Numbered from the stretch's first letter, positions 1-9,183 are shown. The stretch is 49,520 nt of DNA from an uncultured Pseudomonadota bacterium (GCA_937123825.1 CAKZKQ010000458.1:1-49520); one strand, 5' to 3'. A program made the numbers and translations. The notes: generated by a model not told the origin, from the sequence alone.

Positions 1-2085
1 CTTGAAAACCAGTGCGAGCGCGGCTGCCGGGGCGACGCAAACTGCCCCGAGGGCGAAATCTGCATGGACGGACAATGTGCTCAGGGTTGCCGCATGGACG
101 CCGTCTGTCCCGATGAACAGTTTTGCGACCCCGCCACGCTCGCCTGTGCTGATGGCTGCCGCGCGGGCGGGTGCGAAGAAGGAGCGCTGTGCGATGTGCT
201 GACGCGTCAGTGTGTGGAAGGGGTTTGTGAGAGCAGCGCCCAGTGCATCGAGGGGCAGTATTGCGATATGGCGCGCCGCTTGCCGGTCTGCGCACCAGGC
301 TGCGACGCCGATGAGCAGTGCGGGCCCAAGGTCTGTGATCTGCCTTCTCACACCTGTGTTTGTCGCGCCAACGAGCATTGTGACCCCGATGAAGTCTGCG
401 TGGACAACGCCTGCACGCCTGCATGCAATGGGTATGAGGATTGCCCGCGCGGTTTCCACTGCGACAGCGTCACGCGTTCGTGTTCAGAGGGCTGCCTTGA
501 AGACGACTTTGAACCCAACGACGACCCTTTTGAGGCCGTGCCGGTGACCCAGGGATCTTACGACGGCGCGATGTGTTACGAGCCCGAAGGCTTCCTGGCT
601 GCCGACTGCTATCAGATTGACTTCCTCAGCGGAACCGCCCTGTCGGTGTCGGCGTTCTTTGAGCACGCCCGTGGGGATATGGACCTGGTCTTCTACGATC
701 AAGAGGGCGATGTCTTGCAAGAGAGCGCCACCACCCAAAACATCGAGACATTGACCTTCCAGGAGGCTCCCGGCGGCCGCTACACCTTCTGCGTGGAGCC
801 GCGCGGCGAGGAAGCCTTTCAGAACCCATACACGCTGGACATCGTTGAGCTGTGCCGCTCCGACGGGGCCGACGTGCGCGGGGATTTGACGTGTCAGCAG
901 TCCAAGGTCAACGCGTCGCTGATCCCCGTGGGACAGACCGTGGAGGTCTTGGGACGCACGATCTGTGAACCCGAGGACATCGATCATGAATCCTGGCTTC
1001 TCTCGGCTGGAGATCTGGTCTCGCTCAGCGTCAGCGCGCAGCTTGCGCCCGAAGACGGCCAGGAGGTGGCGCTGAGCGTCTCTGTGGTGGGGCCTGATTG
1101 CGAGGCGAGCGTGATGAACTTGCGCGCAGAGCCCTTTGGGGGTGGGAGCCTGAGTGGTCAATTCATGGTGCAAAGCAGCGGCATCCACACGCTTCGGGTT
1201 GAGGCGACTGGTCAAAGCTCGCCGGTGGTCTGGGACGCGTTTGTCTTTGTGCTTGGCGAGCCGGTGTGCTTGGACGATGCGTTGAGCGGGGAGGTCGTGG
1301 AGCCCAACAACGGTCTGGAAGAGGCGACGGGGTTGCAGACTGTTCGAGGGGTGACGCTGGACATTCCTGGGATGCGTCTGTGCGACGGCGATGAGGACTG
1401 GTACGCGGTGGATGTCCAAGAGTCCGGCGATACCATCAGCGCCTGGGTGTCGCAGCTTCCCGATGGTCCCTCGGTGTCTGTGTCGGTCTTGTCTCCGGAC
1501 GGCAACGAGGTCCTGGCGCTGGCCAACAGGCCCGGCATTGAGCGCGCGGTGCAGACCCCTGAATTGGCCCAGACGGGCACCTACCTCTTGCGCGTCTTTA
1601 CCCAGGACCCGGTGCCGGTGCGCGGTGGGTTCTACAACCTCAAGGTTCAGGTCGCCGGTCCTCAGCGCTGTTCGCAAGATGCGTTTGAAGGGGAGCGCGG
1701 CAACGAGACGATCTCGACCGCTGGGTCGGTGCAGTTTGGGAGCCTGGAGGCGACGGTCTGCGCCGAGGACGTGGACTGGTACAGCGTCACGCTGGAGGCC
1801 GGCCAACGGGTCAACGCGTGGATCGAATACGACCATGATGTTTTGGAGCCCAGCGGGCAGTTGACGACCCTCCTCTTTGGTCCCGAGGGTGGGCAGGATC
1901 TCCAAGACTTCTTTTTGCACCAGCGTCAAGGACAGCGCGATGTCCTGACGCTCCACCCCGACGGGGTGATCATCACCGAGGCCAACGCGGGGCTGTGGCA
2001 TCTGAAGGTCGATGCCAGCGCCGTGCTCAACCAGCAGGAGGTGCCCTACCGGCTGGGCATTGAGGGGGAACCCTGGCCTCCTTGA
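1..2085 (+). CDS. Cys-rich repeat / PPC-domain surface protein (5' end outside window)
   Basis: The reading frame is open from base 1, so the gene starts upstream; 694 codons are visible. The first ~160 residues are short Cys-rich modules (pattern C-x-x-D-x-x-C-x-x-G-x-x-C). They are followed by a domain starting at an EPNDDPFE motif with DCYQ and GDMDL motifs, typical of bacterial pre-peptidase C-terminal (PPC) beta-sandwiches. At least two more PPC-like units follow (EPNNGLEEA...DWYAVDV and ...DVDWYSVTL), ending near residue 690. No catalytic motif is visible. Exported surface binding or adhesion is inferred from the architecture and from the paralogue immediately downstream, which is a lipoprotein. 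The first ~180 bases nearly match about 2863-3040 of that paralogue. Confidence 0.85.
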   Translation, partial: LENQCERGCRGDANCPEGEICMDGQCAQGCRMDAVCPDEQFCDPATLACADGCRAGGCEEGALCDVLTRQCVEGVCESSAQCIEGQYCDMARRLPVCAPGCDADEQCGPKVCDLPSHTCVCRANEHCDPDEVCVDNACTPACNGYEDCPRGFHCDSVTRSCSEGCLEDDFEPNDDPFEAVPVTQGSYDGAMCYEPEGFLAADCYQIDFLSGTALSVSAFFEHARGDMDLVFYDQEGDVLQESATTQNIETLTFQEAPGGRYTFCVEPRGEEAFQNPYTLDIVELCRSDGADVRGDLTCQQSKVNASLIPVGQTVEVLGRTICEPEDIDHESWLLSAGDLVSLSVSAQLAPEDGQEVALSVSVVGPDCEASVMNLRAEPFGGGSLSGQFMVQSSGIHTLRVEATGQSSPVVWDAFVFVLGEPVCLDDALSGEVVEPNNGLEEATGLQTVRGVTLDIPGMRLCDGDEDWYAVDVQESGDTISAWVSQLPDGPSVSVSVLSPDGNEVLALANRPGIERAVQTPELAQTGTYLLRVFTQDPVPVRGGFYNLKVQVAGPQRCSQDAFEGERGNETISTAGSVQFGSLEATVCAEDVDWYSVTLEAGQRVNAWIEYDHDVLEPSGQLTTLLFGPEGGQDLQDFFLHQRQGQRDVLTLHPDGVIITEANAGLWHLKVDASAVLNQQEVPYRLGIEGEPWPP

Positions 2086-2179
2086 GGGGCTTTCAGGACA
2101 CGCGCAGTCAGGCTCCCAGGGCAGGGAAGTCCAAGGTGCAGACTGCGTTTTGTGAGCATGAATCAAAGCGTCACGGCGG

Positions 2180-2192
2180 CCTGATGATCAGG
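2180..2192. promoter_or_regulatory. Inverted repeat upstream of the second Cys-rich gene
   Basis: CCTGATGATCAGG is a perfect 6-bp inverted repeat around one central base, 30 bases before the 2222 start codon. Outer GCGT (2169-2172) and ACGC (2196-2199) could extend it. It could be an operator or a 5' UTR stem; no regulator can be assigned. Confidence 0.3.
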
Positions 2193-2221
2193 ATCACGCC
2201 GTGCGAAATATGGAGCGGTCC

Positions 2222-4117
2222 ATGAGTACAGGGAAGTGTTCATGGCGTCTGTGGTGGGTTGCAGGCGCGTTGTGGTTGTTGTCGGCAGGGTGTGAGCTGC
2301 CGTTTTTAGAGGACAAGCCCAAAGAAGAGGCGCCAGCGCCCGTCCCATGTGGCGGCGCATGTCCCGTCACCGAATGCGTCTTTGGCATGTGCATCGGCGG
2401 CGCGTCTCCCGATCCTGTGCCCGCCGCGGACGCGAGCGATGCGTCGGAAGACGATGTGCCGCAGGACGCCGAAGAGCCTTTGGGTGAGGACGCGCAGCAA
2501 GACGCGTCTGAAGATCTGCCCGATGCCGCCGAGCCCGAAGAAGAAGAGGTTGAAGAAGCGCCGGAGCCAGAGTGTCTGGCGGACAGCGACTGCGAAGAGG
2601 GACAGTGGTGCGACGCAGGTTTGTGCCTGGATGGCTGCCGGGACGACGAAGGGTGCGTGCTTGGGAAGGTGTGCCAGGAGCACCAATGCGTGGTGGGGTG
2701 TGCGGACGACGCGCGCTGCCCGCTTGGGAAAGTGTGCCTGGAAAACCAGTGCACCTCGGGCTGTCGGCAAGACGACCAGTGCGGCAACAACAAAATCTGC
2801 CTTGAAAACCAGTGCGAGCGCGGTTGTCGAGAAGATGACCAGTGCAGAACACGATACATCTGCCTTGAAAACCAGTGCGAGCGCGGCTGCCGGGGCGACG
2901 CAAACTGCCCCGAGGGCGAAATCTGCATGGACGGACAATGCGCCCAGGGTTGTCGCATGGACGCCGTCTGTCCCGATGAACAGTTTTGTGACCCCGCCAC
3001 GCTCGCCTGTGCCGATGGCTGCCGCGCGGGCGCTTGTGGTCTGGGCGCCGGGTGTGACCTGTTGACGCGCCAGTGTGTGGAAGGGGTTTGTGAGAGCAGT
3101 GCGCAGTGTCCTCAGGGGCAGTACTGCGACACCGCGCGCCGCCTTGCGGCCTGTGCGCCGGGCTGCGACGCCGATGAGCAGTGTGGTCCGTTGGTCTGCG
3201 ACCGTCCCTCTCATGCGTGTGTCTGCCGGACCGATGAACACTGCGGTCCCGAGCAGGTTTGTGTGGATGGAGGGTGTACCCAGGGCTGTCAGGAGCCTGA
3301 GGATTGTGCGCCGGGCACGTACTGCGATCCGCAGATGAGGGTTTGCCGTCAGGGTTGCCTGGACGATGATTTTGAGCCCAACGATGATCCCTTTGAGGCG
3401 TCTGTGGTGGGGTTGGGGCGTTTTGATGCGGCGATGTGCTATCAGCCAGGGCAGCTTTTTGCGTCAGACTGCTATCAGCTTGAGTTGGTCAGGGGGGCGG
3501 ATTTGTTGGTGACGGCCACCTTTGAGCATGCTCGGGGGGATCTGGACCTGGGGTTCTACAGCCAAGATGGTCGGGCGGTGCTGCGCAGTACCTCACGGAC
3601 TGACAACGAATCCATTTTGTTGGAGAACGCCGAGGCCGGGCGCTACATCTTCTGTCTTGAACCCCAGGGAGATGAGCCCTTCCAGATGGACTATGGTTTG
3701 AGCCTTGAGGAGCCTTGTCAGCCCGACGCAGGCGATCTCCAAGGGGACGCCACTTGTCAGCAGGCGGCCCAGCACGCGGTGGTCCTTGGGCCGCAGCAGA
3801 CCCTTGAGCTGCTCGACAGGGCGCTGTGCGACGCCCAGGACGCAGATCACGCCGCGCTTGAGCTTTCGGCTGGCGATACGGTCTTTGTGGACATTGGCTT
3901 TAGAAACCCGCAGGCGTTTGTGGAGGCTCAGGCCACTGTGGCCATCCTTGGCCCCGATTGTCAGGAGGTGGTCCTTGAGTTGACGCCCGATCCGCAGCGC
4001 CGCCCTGGGAGCTTCGCGGGGCAGTGGACCGCGCAGCAAGATGGGGTCTACACGCTGAGCATCACCACAGACGCGCCACACGCGCCCCTTGGTTGGGACG
4101 CCTTCCTGTTCCGATAG
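2222..4117 (+). CDS. Cys-rich repeat lipoprotein with one PPC domain, C-terminally short paralogue
   Basis: This is a predicted 631-aa lipoprotein. A signal peptide ends in lipobox LSAGC (Cys24), and an acidic Asp/Glu/Pro/Ala-rich linker (about 40-120) follows. Then come roughly a dozen Cys-rich modules, one PPC-like domain starting at EPNDDPFE and a second beta-rich domain. The ATG at 2222 was chosen over GTG 2201 and ATG 2210 because GGAG lies 6 bases upstream of it. It is a tandem paralogue of the preceding gene, with near-identical DNA in the module region. It stops at ...GWDAFLFR, where the paralogue reads ...VWDAFVFVLGE and continues for about 270 residues carrying two further PPC-like units. 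Function is unknown; surface binding is inferred. Confidence 0.85.
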   Translation: MSTGKCSWRLWWVAGALWLLSAGCELPFLEDKPKEEAPAPVPCGGACPVTECVFGMCIGGASPDPVPAADASDASEDDVPQDAEEPLGEDAQQDASEDLPDAAEPEEEEVEEAPEPECLADSDCEEGQWCDAGLCLDGCRDDEGCVLGKVCQEHQCVVGCADDARCPLGKVCLENQCTSGCRQDDQCGNNKICLENQCERGCREDDQCRTRYICLENQCERGCRGDANCPEGEICMDGQCAQGCRMDAVCPDEQFCDPATLACADGCRAGACGLGAGCDLLTRQCVEGVCESSAQCPQGQYCDTARRLAACAPGCDADEQCGPLVCDRPSHACVCRTDEHCGPEQVCVDGGCTQGCQEPEDCAPGTYCDPQMRVCRQGCLDDDFEPNDDPFEASVVGLGRFDAAMCYQPGQLFASDCYQLELVRGADLLVTATFEHARGDLDLGFYSQDGRAVLRSTSRTDNESILLENAEAGRYIFCLEPQGDEPFQMDYGLSLEEPCQPDAGDLQGDATCQQAAQHAVVLGPQQTLELLDRALCDAQDADHAALELSAGDTVFVDIGFRNPQAFVEAQATVAILGPDCQEVVLELTPDPQRRPGSFAGQWTAQQDGVYTLSITTDAPHAPLGWDAFLFR

Positions 4118-4212
4118 GTTCAACCATAACCTGGCGCGCCTTCACACAAGTGTGATGGGCGCAGCGACCCCGCAGGCGTCATTGTGGTGACGGGGGCAGG
4201 GGCATCTTACTT

Positions 4213-4233
4213 GGTGTCCCCTGCGGGGGCACC
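4213..4233. terminator. Stem-loop between convergent genes
   Basis: GGTGTCCCC and GGGGGCACC form a 9-bp stem (one G-T pair) around the loop TGC. It lies between the convergent genes ending at 4117 (+) and 4291 (-). No clear T-tract follows on either strand, so termination is inferred from position and stem strength. Confidence 0.45.
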
Positions 4234-4290
4234 TTCGCTGTGGTCTCCATGAGAGCATTTGGAGGCCGGGCAAAGGTGCCTGTGTGGTTT

Positions 4291-4458
4291 TTAGCGGTCG
4301 CGTTTTTTGGACGCCAGGTACACGGCCACAGGGACTGCGGCAGCGACCAGCAGCGCCAGCCCTCCAGGGGCGGGGCTGTCGGTGTTGGGGTTGGCCATGG
4401 CCACGGCGGGCCACATGACGACAGCGATGGACCAGAGGATGAGGGTCAACCGGTTCAT
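4291..4458 (-). CDS. 55-aa signal-peptide plus PEP-CTERM-like mini-protein
   Basis: The ATG at 4458 is preceded by GGGAG 8 bases upstream, which decides this start over a longer in-frame ORF. The product is almost only an N-terminal signal peptide (hydrophobic, ending near AVAMA), a short NTDSPAPGG stretch, one hydrophobic segment (LALLVAAAVPVAVYLA) and a basic KKRDR tail. Pro-Ala-Pro-Gly, transmembrane helix and basic tail resemble a PEP-CTERM/MYXO-CTERM sorting signal, but almost no mature protein lies between the two signals. It may be a tiny membrane protein instead. Its upstream region holds a large inverted repeat (4486-4530). Confidence 0.65.
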   Translation of the reverse strand: MNRLTLILWSIAVVMWPAVAMANPNTDSPAPGGLALLVAAAVPVAVYLASKKRDR

Positions 4459-4485
4459 TGTTGTTTCTCCCGTTTGGGTCGAAGT

Positions 4486-4530
4486 GAAATCAAATTGTGC
4501 GTGCAGACTGAGTATGTCTGATTTGATTTC
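4486..4530. promoter_or_regulatory. Nested inverted repeat in the 5' region of the 55-aa gene
   Basis: GAAATCAAAT (4486-4495) pairs perfectly with ATTTGATTTC (4521-4530). Inside it CAGAC (4504-4508) pairs with GTCTG (4516-4520). The structure is 28-72 bases upstream of the minus-strand start at 4458, suiting a 5' UTR hairpin or an operator. Confidence 0.5.
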
Positions 4531-5015
4531 AAACGCATAGACTGTGCCAGGAAATTGAGTCCAACCGCTTTTTCTAAACCAAGGGTGTGTTTTGTACGCC
4601 ATTGGCTAAAAATGGACCTTGTGCTCTGGTGGAGTGACCATTTTTGTCCACTGGATATGCTTTGAGGTCCACAAAGTGACATTTTTTGGCAGTGGAGGCC
4701 CTTGTGGTGCCCATTGTCATGAAATGTAGTCATGTTGTGTGACATCAATGTTATTGTCCAGTTGGATGATGTTTTTGAACGCTTTGGTTTGAACTGGACA
4801 GTCTAATGGTCAGTCTTTTGGACGGTTTGGTCCCAAAGTGGAGTGCCCCGCATCTGAGCGCATCGGCGCTGCCTTGAGGTGGCTTGAATTTTTTGGGGCC
4901 ATCAGGCGGATTTTATGGGGGCAAGAGACCGATTTTTGAAATTGATTTGGGGTCGGTTGTGTCTACGCTTTGGGCTGGCACCTTTGAATGATGTGCGAAA
5001 ATCAGGCTGAGATGC
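4531..5015. other. AT-richer intergenic region, no gene seen
   Basis: No supported coding sequence was found in these ~480 bases between divergent genes. There is one imperfect inverted repeat (AAAAATGG at 4608-4615, CCATTTTT at 4638-4645). The base composition is clearly less GC-rich than the flanking genes. Promoters for both neighbours are expected here but none could be fixed. Confidence 0.4.
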
Positions 5016-5027
5016 GTGGAGGGGAAT

Positions 5028-6161
5028 ATGAGTGACACTGGCAAGATGGTGTTGTGTGTTGTGGTGGGGCTTTTGGCGGGCATGGCGCTGGGGTTTGTCG
5101 GGGGCAAGAGCACCGTGTCCGAGCCCGCAAAGCAAGAGGCGGTGGCCCACGCGCCCAAAGGACAGGGTGCGCAGGCCAGTGACGATGACGACACCACGCA
5201 AAATGATGATGCTGGGGCCGGTGAGGCCACTGCGGCGGCGCTCAAGGCCTGCTCCAAGGAGTTGATGGAGATCAAGTCCCGGTTGGCGCAGGCCAACACC
5301 GACAGTGAAGACCAGGGCGACATCATCGAGGGTCTGGAGGACAAGCTGGTCAAGACCGGCGCGGCGGCTCGCCATGGGATTCCGATGGACTGGCCCGAGG
5401 GGATGACGCCCGAACTCAACCGCCAGAAACTTCAGGACTGGCTTGAAGAGCTCAAGGCCTCTTGCCCCGACATCATCAAAGGGGACGTGAAGATCGAATG
5501 CGACGAGTTCCCCTGCATCGCGATGTCGTACAATCCCATGGACATCAGAAAGGAGCACAAGAACCTCCGAGAGAGCTGCCCGATGTTGACCAAGGTCTAC
5601 GAGACCAAGGGTGCGGTGACCAGCATGGACCTCCAGGGGCATGAGGAAGGCGACGACCGACTCTGGGTCTTTCAGCCCAACCCCTCAGGCACCGACCAGG
5701 ACGTGATCGAGTACCTGGAAGAGCACCAGCAAAACCGCTTCAAGCGCTTTGGACGCCGGGGCTGGAAAGAGGCCAGTCAGCGCTACGCCAACACCAAGCT
5801 GATGCCCAAGTGCAACGACGGCGACGAGCAAGCCTGCACGCAGGCCGGCAACGCCCTGTGGTGGGGCGGCCACAAAGAAGACGGCTACGAGATCATCTCG
5901 GGCAGCTGCGAGCGAGGCCGGGGCGGGGCGTGCAACTCCATGGCGTGGTTGCGCTGCAAAGAGGAGCGCAAATGCGATGAAGAGTCCCTCAAGTACGCCC
6001 AGATGGCGGTGGACAAGGCGCCCGAAGACGGCAAAGGGGCGCTCGACACCATGGGCTACATTTTGTGCGAGATGGGCCGTTCGGCCGAGGCCAACACCGC
6101 CTTTAAGCGCTCATGCGATGCGGGCTATGAGCGCAACTGCAATCGAGTCTGCAAGCGCTGA
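5028..6161 (+). CDS. Membrane-anchored coiled-coil / Sel1-TPR-like protein
   Basis: The product is 377 aa. ATG 5028 follows GGAGGGG closely, favouring it over GTG 5016. An N-terminal hydrophobic segment (about 6-26, Gly-rich) is a signal anchor. A charged linker and a Leu/Glu/Lys-rich probable coiled coil (about 70-115) follow. A central domain (about 120-240) was not recognised. The C-terminal ~110 residues are Cys- and Ala-rich helices (CERGRGGACNS, CDAGYERNC) of Sel1/TPR type, suggesting a protein-interaction repeat. No enzyme motif was found. It stands alone in its orientation, convergent with the next gene only 33 bases away. Function is unknown. Confidence 0.75.
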   Translation: MSDTGKMVLCVVVGLLAGMALGFVGGKSTVSEPAKQEAVAHAPKGQGAQASDDDDTTQNDDAGAGEATAAALKACSKELMEIKSRLAQANTDSEDQGDIIEGLEDKLVKTGAAARHGIPMDWPEGMTPELNRQKLQDWLEELKASCPDIIKGDVKIECDEFPCIAMSYNPMDIRKEHKNLRESCPMLTKVYETKGAVTSMDLQGHEEGDDRLWVFQPNPSGTDQDVIEYLEEHQQNRFKRFGRRGWKEASQRYANTKLMPKCNDGDEQACTQAGNALWWGGHKEDGYEIISGSCERGRGGACNSMAWLRCKEERKCDEESLKYAQMAVDKAPEDGKGALDTMGYILCEMGRSAEANTAFKRSCDAGYERNCNRVCKR

Positions 6162-6194
6162 CGTAAACGCTGGCTTGTGGAAGTCCAACCGGGC

Positions 6195-7538
6195 TCAAGG
6201 CACCGCGCACTCCATCGCCAGCGGCATGTAGCCAAGCTGCCCCGGCGCGTTGAAGAATTCCTGGCCGTCATCAAGGGCGTGGCTCCAGACCACGCCGTCT
6301 TGTTTCAGGCGCAGCTGCATGGGCACCGGCATCCGCCCGCAACACCCACAATCATCCCCAATCTGATCCACCTCCACAGCCGCGTCCTGGTCCGGCGCAA
6401 AGAGCACCAATCTTCCAGGCACGCCCCCTGTACACCAGGCGTCGGGCGCCTCGTAAAGGGCCGCAGCGACCACCCCTTGGTACACGTGCACCATGAAGGC
6501 GCGCTCCTGGCCAAGCGCCAATGACTCCAACACCTGCCCATCATAGCGCCATAGCTCACTGCCCATCCCCAATCCGAGCGCGTTCTGAGCGCCGCTGTCA
6601 CAAACAAAGGCCGCCATGTCACCGTGGGCGTGGCCATGGTAACACGGGCCTTCATGGAGCATCTGGGCCTCTTGCTGGCCATCCTCCCACTGCCACACCG
6701 CGTTTTGCCCATCCATCCACAACACAGCGCCATCCATCACCATCGTGGGGCCGTATCCCAACCCCTGCTGCGGCAGTTGGAGGCTTCGGGTCTGGCTCGC
6801 CTCCCAAAGGTGAACCCATCCATCGCTGTCCGCCCAGGCCACGCGCCCCCCTGAGACCGTCAGGGAGTGGCTCACAACTTGCCGCATCGGGCTTGGGGCC
6901 GGAAGCTGCGGCGAGACAAGCTCGCCGTTGGAGAGCAACAAGATGGTGTCGCCGTTGGGAAAGGCCATCAACCCCGGTTCAACCCACTGGGTGGTGTACT
7001 GGAGCCCAAAACCAAAGGTGCCGCGCGGGACCCCATCACAGTTTTCAAGCTCGATGGTGACCGGGGGCTGCCGTGTGTCTGAAGGCGGCCCGTAGTGGAG
7101 CGAGCAGCGGTCATCGAGCCTCTCCACCCACATCCTGGCCCCATCCCGTGCGTCGATGATGGTGTTGGAGGCCCCAGGTGTGCCAAAGACAAGCGTTTCG
7201 GTGTCGGTGAGCAGATTGCGCTCGCTCAGCCTGGGCAATTCCCCCTGCACCCTGTCCGTGTGGGCATAGAAGAGGTGTCCATCAAGGATTCCCTCCATCA
7301 AGGAGCCAGGCGGGTAGGCCTCGCGGACAAAGCCAGCCTCTTTGTCCAACTCCAGGCACGGCTGGGTCATGGGAATGTCCGGAGAGGTGTTGTTGATGGG
7401 ATCATCGTCCTGCGGCGCCTCCACCTCAATTTCAGAGGCGCTGTAGCGGGTGTCATCGCACCCCAGCCCCGCAATCGCTGTCCAAGCCAGCATCCCCAGC
7501 AAAACCCCCTGAACCAAAGCGCCGCGATGCCAACACAT
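6195..7538 (-). CDS. Beta-propeller-like lipoprotein
   Basis: The product is 447 aa from ATG 7538; a longer GTG-started form (7586) is less likely because the signal peptide begins naturally at MCWHRG. The lipobox AIAGLGC puts the lipid Cys at 27. An Asp/Asn-rich linker follows. The rest contains recurrent short blocks with Trp/Gly/Asp, such as RVAWADSDGWVHLW, AVLWMDGQNAVWQW and SELWRYDGQ. These read as WD40/TolB-like propeller blades. A display or sensor role in the periplasm or on the surface is inferred. It is convergent with the 5028 gene; no operon partner is visible. Confidence 0.75.
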   Translation of the reverse strand: MCWHRGALVQGVLLGMLAWTAIAGLGCDDTRYSASEIEVEAPQDDDPINNTSPDIPMTQPCLELDKEAGFVREAYPPGSLMEGILDGHLFYAHTDRVQGELPRLSERNLLTDTETLVFGTPGASNTIIDARDGARMWVERLDDRCSLHYGPPSDTRQPPVTIELENCDGVPRGTFGFGLQYTTQWVEPGLMAFPNGDTILLLSNGELVSPQLPAPSPMRQVVSHSLTVSGGRVAWADSDGWVHLWEASQTRSLQLPQQGLGYGPTMVMDGAVLWMDGQNAVWQWEDGQQEAQMLHEGPCYHGHAHGDMAAFVCDSGAQNALGLGMGSELWRYDGQVLESLALGQERAFMVHVYQGVVAAALYEAPDAWCTGGVPGRLVLFAPDQDAAVEVDQIGDDCGCCGRMPVPMQLRLKQDGVVWSHALDDGQEFFNAPGQLGYMPLAMECAVP

Positions 7539-7920
7539 CCCAATCCCCGTTGCTCCAACACCCTCTGCTCTGCATCTCTTTTCCACGCCCGCTATACCTC
7601 ACTTGCTCCACACCCATTCTGATGGATGGTGTCCATGGCCCAGACCAAACCCACCGTCTGGATTTTGATGGGTGGGGAATCTGGGTCGGTGCCACCGCGC
7701 TTCATCACATACCATCCCGTCATGCAGTCTATGGGCAGGGAAGGCATGGATGGGAGACGAAAAAAATTTCACCCTCTTGAAGCCGCACTCGGCCAGGTAC
7801 TCGCTGGACAGTGTTGCTTTGAGCGACTTGTCCGATGGCATCGGCCTTGAACTGAGCTTTGAGAGCGTTTAGTGTGAAAATTCAATGGGCATCTTTGTTT
7901 TCCTTTTCAGGGGTAGAGCG
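7539..7920. other. Intergenic region between divergent lipoprotein genes
   Basis: About 380 bases separate the starts of the propeller-like and PilP-like lipoproteins. Short ORFs here lack ribosome binding sites and family resemblance. No RNA gene, repeat or clear promoter was recognised. Confidence 0.4.
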
Positions 7921-8505
7921 ATGAGAGGCTTGTGTTGCGGTGCGTTGTGGTTTGTGTGCGTGGTGACGGTGGCGGGTTGCGATGCGCCTGTTGAAGAGAC
8001 AACGCCACAGGCCGCCAAAGTGTCAGTGGGTGAGGTCCAGCATCCTGTCGGCGATCTTGCCAAGGCTTCCAAAGGCGCCCGGGAGGTTGTGGCAACGCAG
8101 GATCCGGTCAAAGAGGTGCCGCGCGTGGCGCCGTCGCGGCGAGATCCTTTTGAGTCGCCTGTGTTGGCACCGATTGGGGAGCCGGTTGATCCGTCCGGAG
8201 GGTTTAAGTTGGCCCATTGGCTTGCCGGTGCTCGGCTCACAGCCATCATCTCTGGCACGGCCGAGCCCCGCGCCATGTTCACCGACAGCGATGGGCATGG
8301 TCATATCTTGATGGAAGGGGCGCTCTTTAAGGATGGCTCACGCGTGGTCGACATTCGGTCTGATGGTGTGGCGTTCAAGTTGTCCCCTTCTTACCTGCAA
8401 GGCGCCAGCAACCCCGCAAAATCTGACACCCCAGAACTCTTTATCAAGCTCCACGACGAGCCGCTGGCCTTCAAATCCCCCCAAAGCCCGTTGCACCGCC
8501 CCTGA
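7921..8505 (+). CDS. pilP: PilP-like pilus-assembly lipoprotein
   Basis: The product is 194 aa. The start at 7921 gives a compact signal peptide with lipobox VAGC (Cys20), and AGGGG lies just upstream. After a ~50-residue linker comes RDPF (74-77), the hallmark of PilP, then a beta-rich domain with a Gly-rich turn (SDGHGHILMEG), a VVDIRSDGVAFKL strand pair and a short tail. PilP is an inner-membrane lipoprotein that links the PilN/PilO platform of type IV pili to the PilQ secretin. No pilM, N, O or Q gene is adjacent, so this is an orphan copy, possibly acting with another secretin system. The family call rests on RDPF plus the fold pattern. Confidence 0.6.
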   Translation: MRGLCCGALWFVCVVTVAGCDAPVEETTPQAAKVSVGEVQHPVGDLAKASKGAREVVATQDPVKEVPRVAPSRRDPFESPVLAPIGEPVDPSGGFKLAHWLAGARLTAIISGTAEPRAMFTDSDGHGHILMEGALFKDGSRVVDIRSDGVAFKLSPSYLQGASNPAKSDTPELFIKLHDEPLAFKSPQSPLHRP

Positions 8506-8568
8506 ACATGGTGATCCAGGTTCCCGGTATCCCGCTCAAGCGCCTGTTGAAGTTGAGGGGCTGAGTTT

Positions 8569-9183
8569 TCAGGTGGTTGGTGCGTTCATGCCGATGGCGT
8601 CGATGATCTGGGCGACGCACTCTTGGAGCGTGTGTTGGTCGGTGTGGACGACGATTTCGGCGTTTTGAGGGGCCTCGTACGGCGCGGAGATTCCGGTGAA
8701 ATTGCCAATCTCGCCGCTGCGCGCCTTTTTGTAGAGCCCTTTGGGGTCGCGGGCCTCGCAGACCTCCAGCGGGGTGTCGATGAAGACCTCTCTGAACGAG
8801 AGCGTGTCGTGCAGGGCACGGACGCGGTCGCGGTCGGCCTGATAGGGTGAGATGAAGGCGGTGATGCAGATGACCCCGGCGTCGGCAAAGAGGCGCGCGA
8901 CTTCGCCCACGCGGCGGATGTTTTCGGCCCGGTCTTCGGGGGCAAAGCCCAGGTCGCGGTTGAGGCCGTGGCGGACGTTGTCGCCGTCGAGCACGTAGGC
9001 GTGGGCACCGCGCGAGACCAACTCGGCCTCCAGGGCGCGCGCCACGGTGCTCTTGCCCGAGCCCGACAAGCCGGTCAACCACAGCGTCATGCCGGGGTGT
9101 CCGTAGACTTTGGCGCGCTGCTGGGCGGAGACGTGTCCGTGGTGCCAGGTGATGTTGGCGCTGCGGGGGGTTTGTTCGGCCAT
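8569..9183 (-). CDS. cysC: Adenylyl-sulfate (APS) kinase
   Basis: The product is 204 aa, full length for CysC. The P-loop GLSGSGKS is at 38-45, the substrate-binding [10 protein letters not shown] at 66-75, an FISPYQADR region about 112-120, and [15 protein letters not shown] plus APYE near the C-terminus. The enzyme phosphorylates APS to PAPS with ATP in the cytosol, for sulfate assimilation or sulfation. GGAGG lies 7 bases before ATG 9183, which fixes the start. No ATP sulfurylase gene is adjacent. A 162-bp mobile-type repeat begins 75 bases upstream of the start, so its promoter lies in or next to that repeat. Confidence 0.96.
   Translation of the reverse strand: MAEQTPRSANITWHHGHVSAQQRAKVYGHPGMTLWLTGLSGSGKSTVARALEAELVSRGAHAYVLDGDNVRHGLNRDLGFAPEDRAENIRRVGEVARLFADAGVICITAFISPYQADRDRVRALHDTLSFREVFIDTPLEVCEARDPKGLYKKARSGEIGNFTGISAPYEAPQNAEIVVHTDQHTLQECVAQIIDAIGMNAPTT

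Noticed and set aside
484..2166. 560-codon minus-strand ORF
   Set aside because: It is antisense to the PPC-domain gene, with no start signal and no domain.
7626..7850. 74-codon ORF between the propeller and PilP-like lipoproteins
   Set aside because: No ribosome site, no family resemblance, and it shares the region with open frames on both strands.
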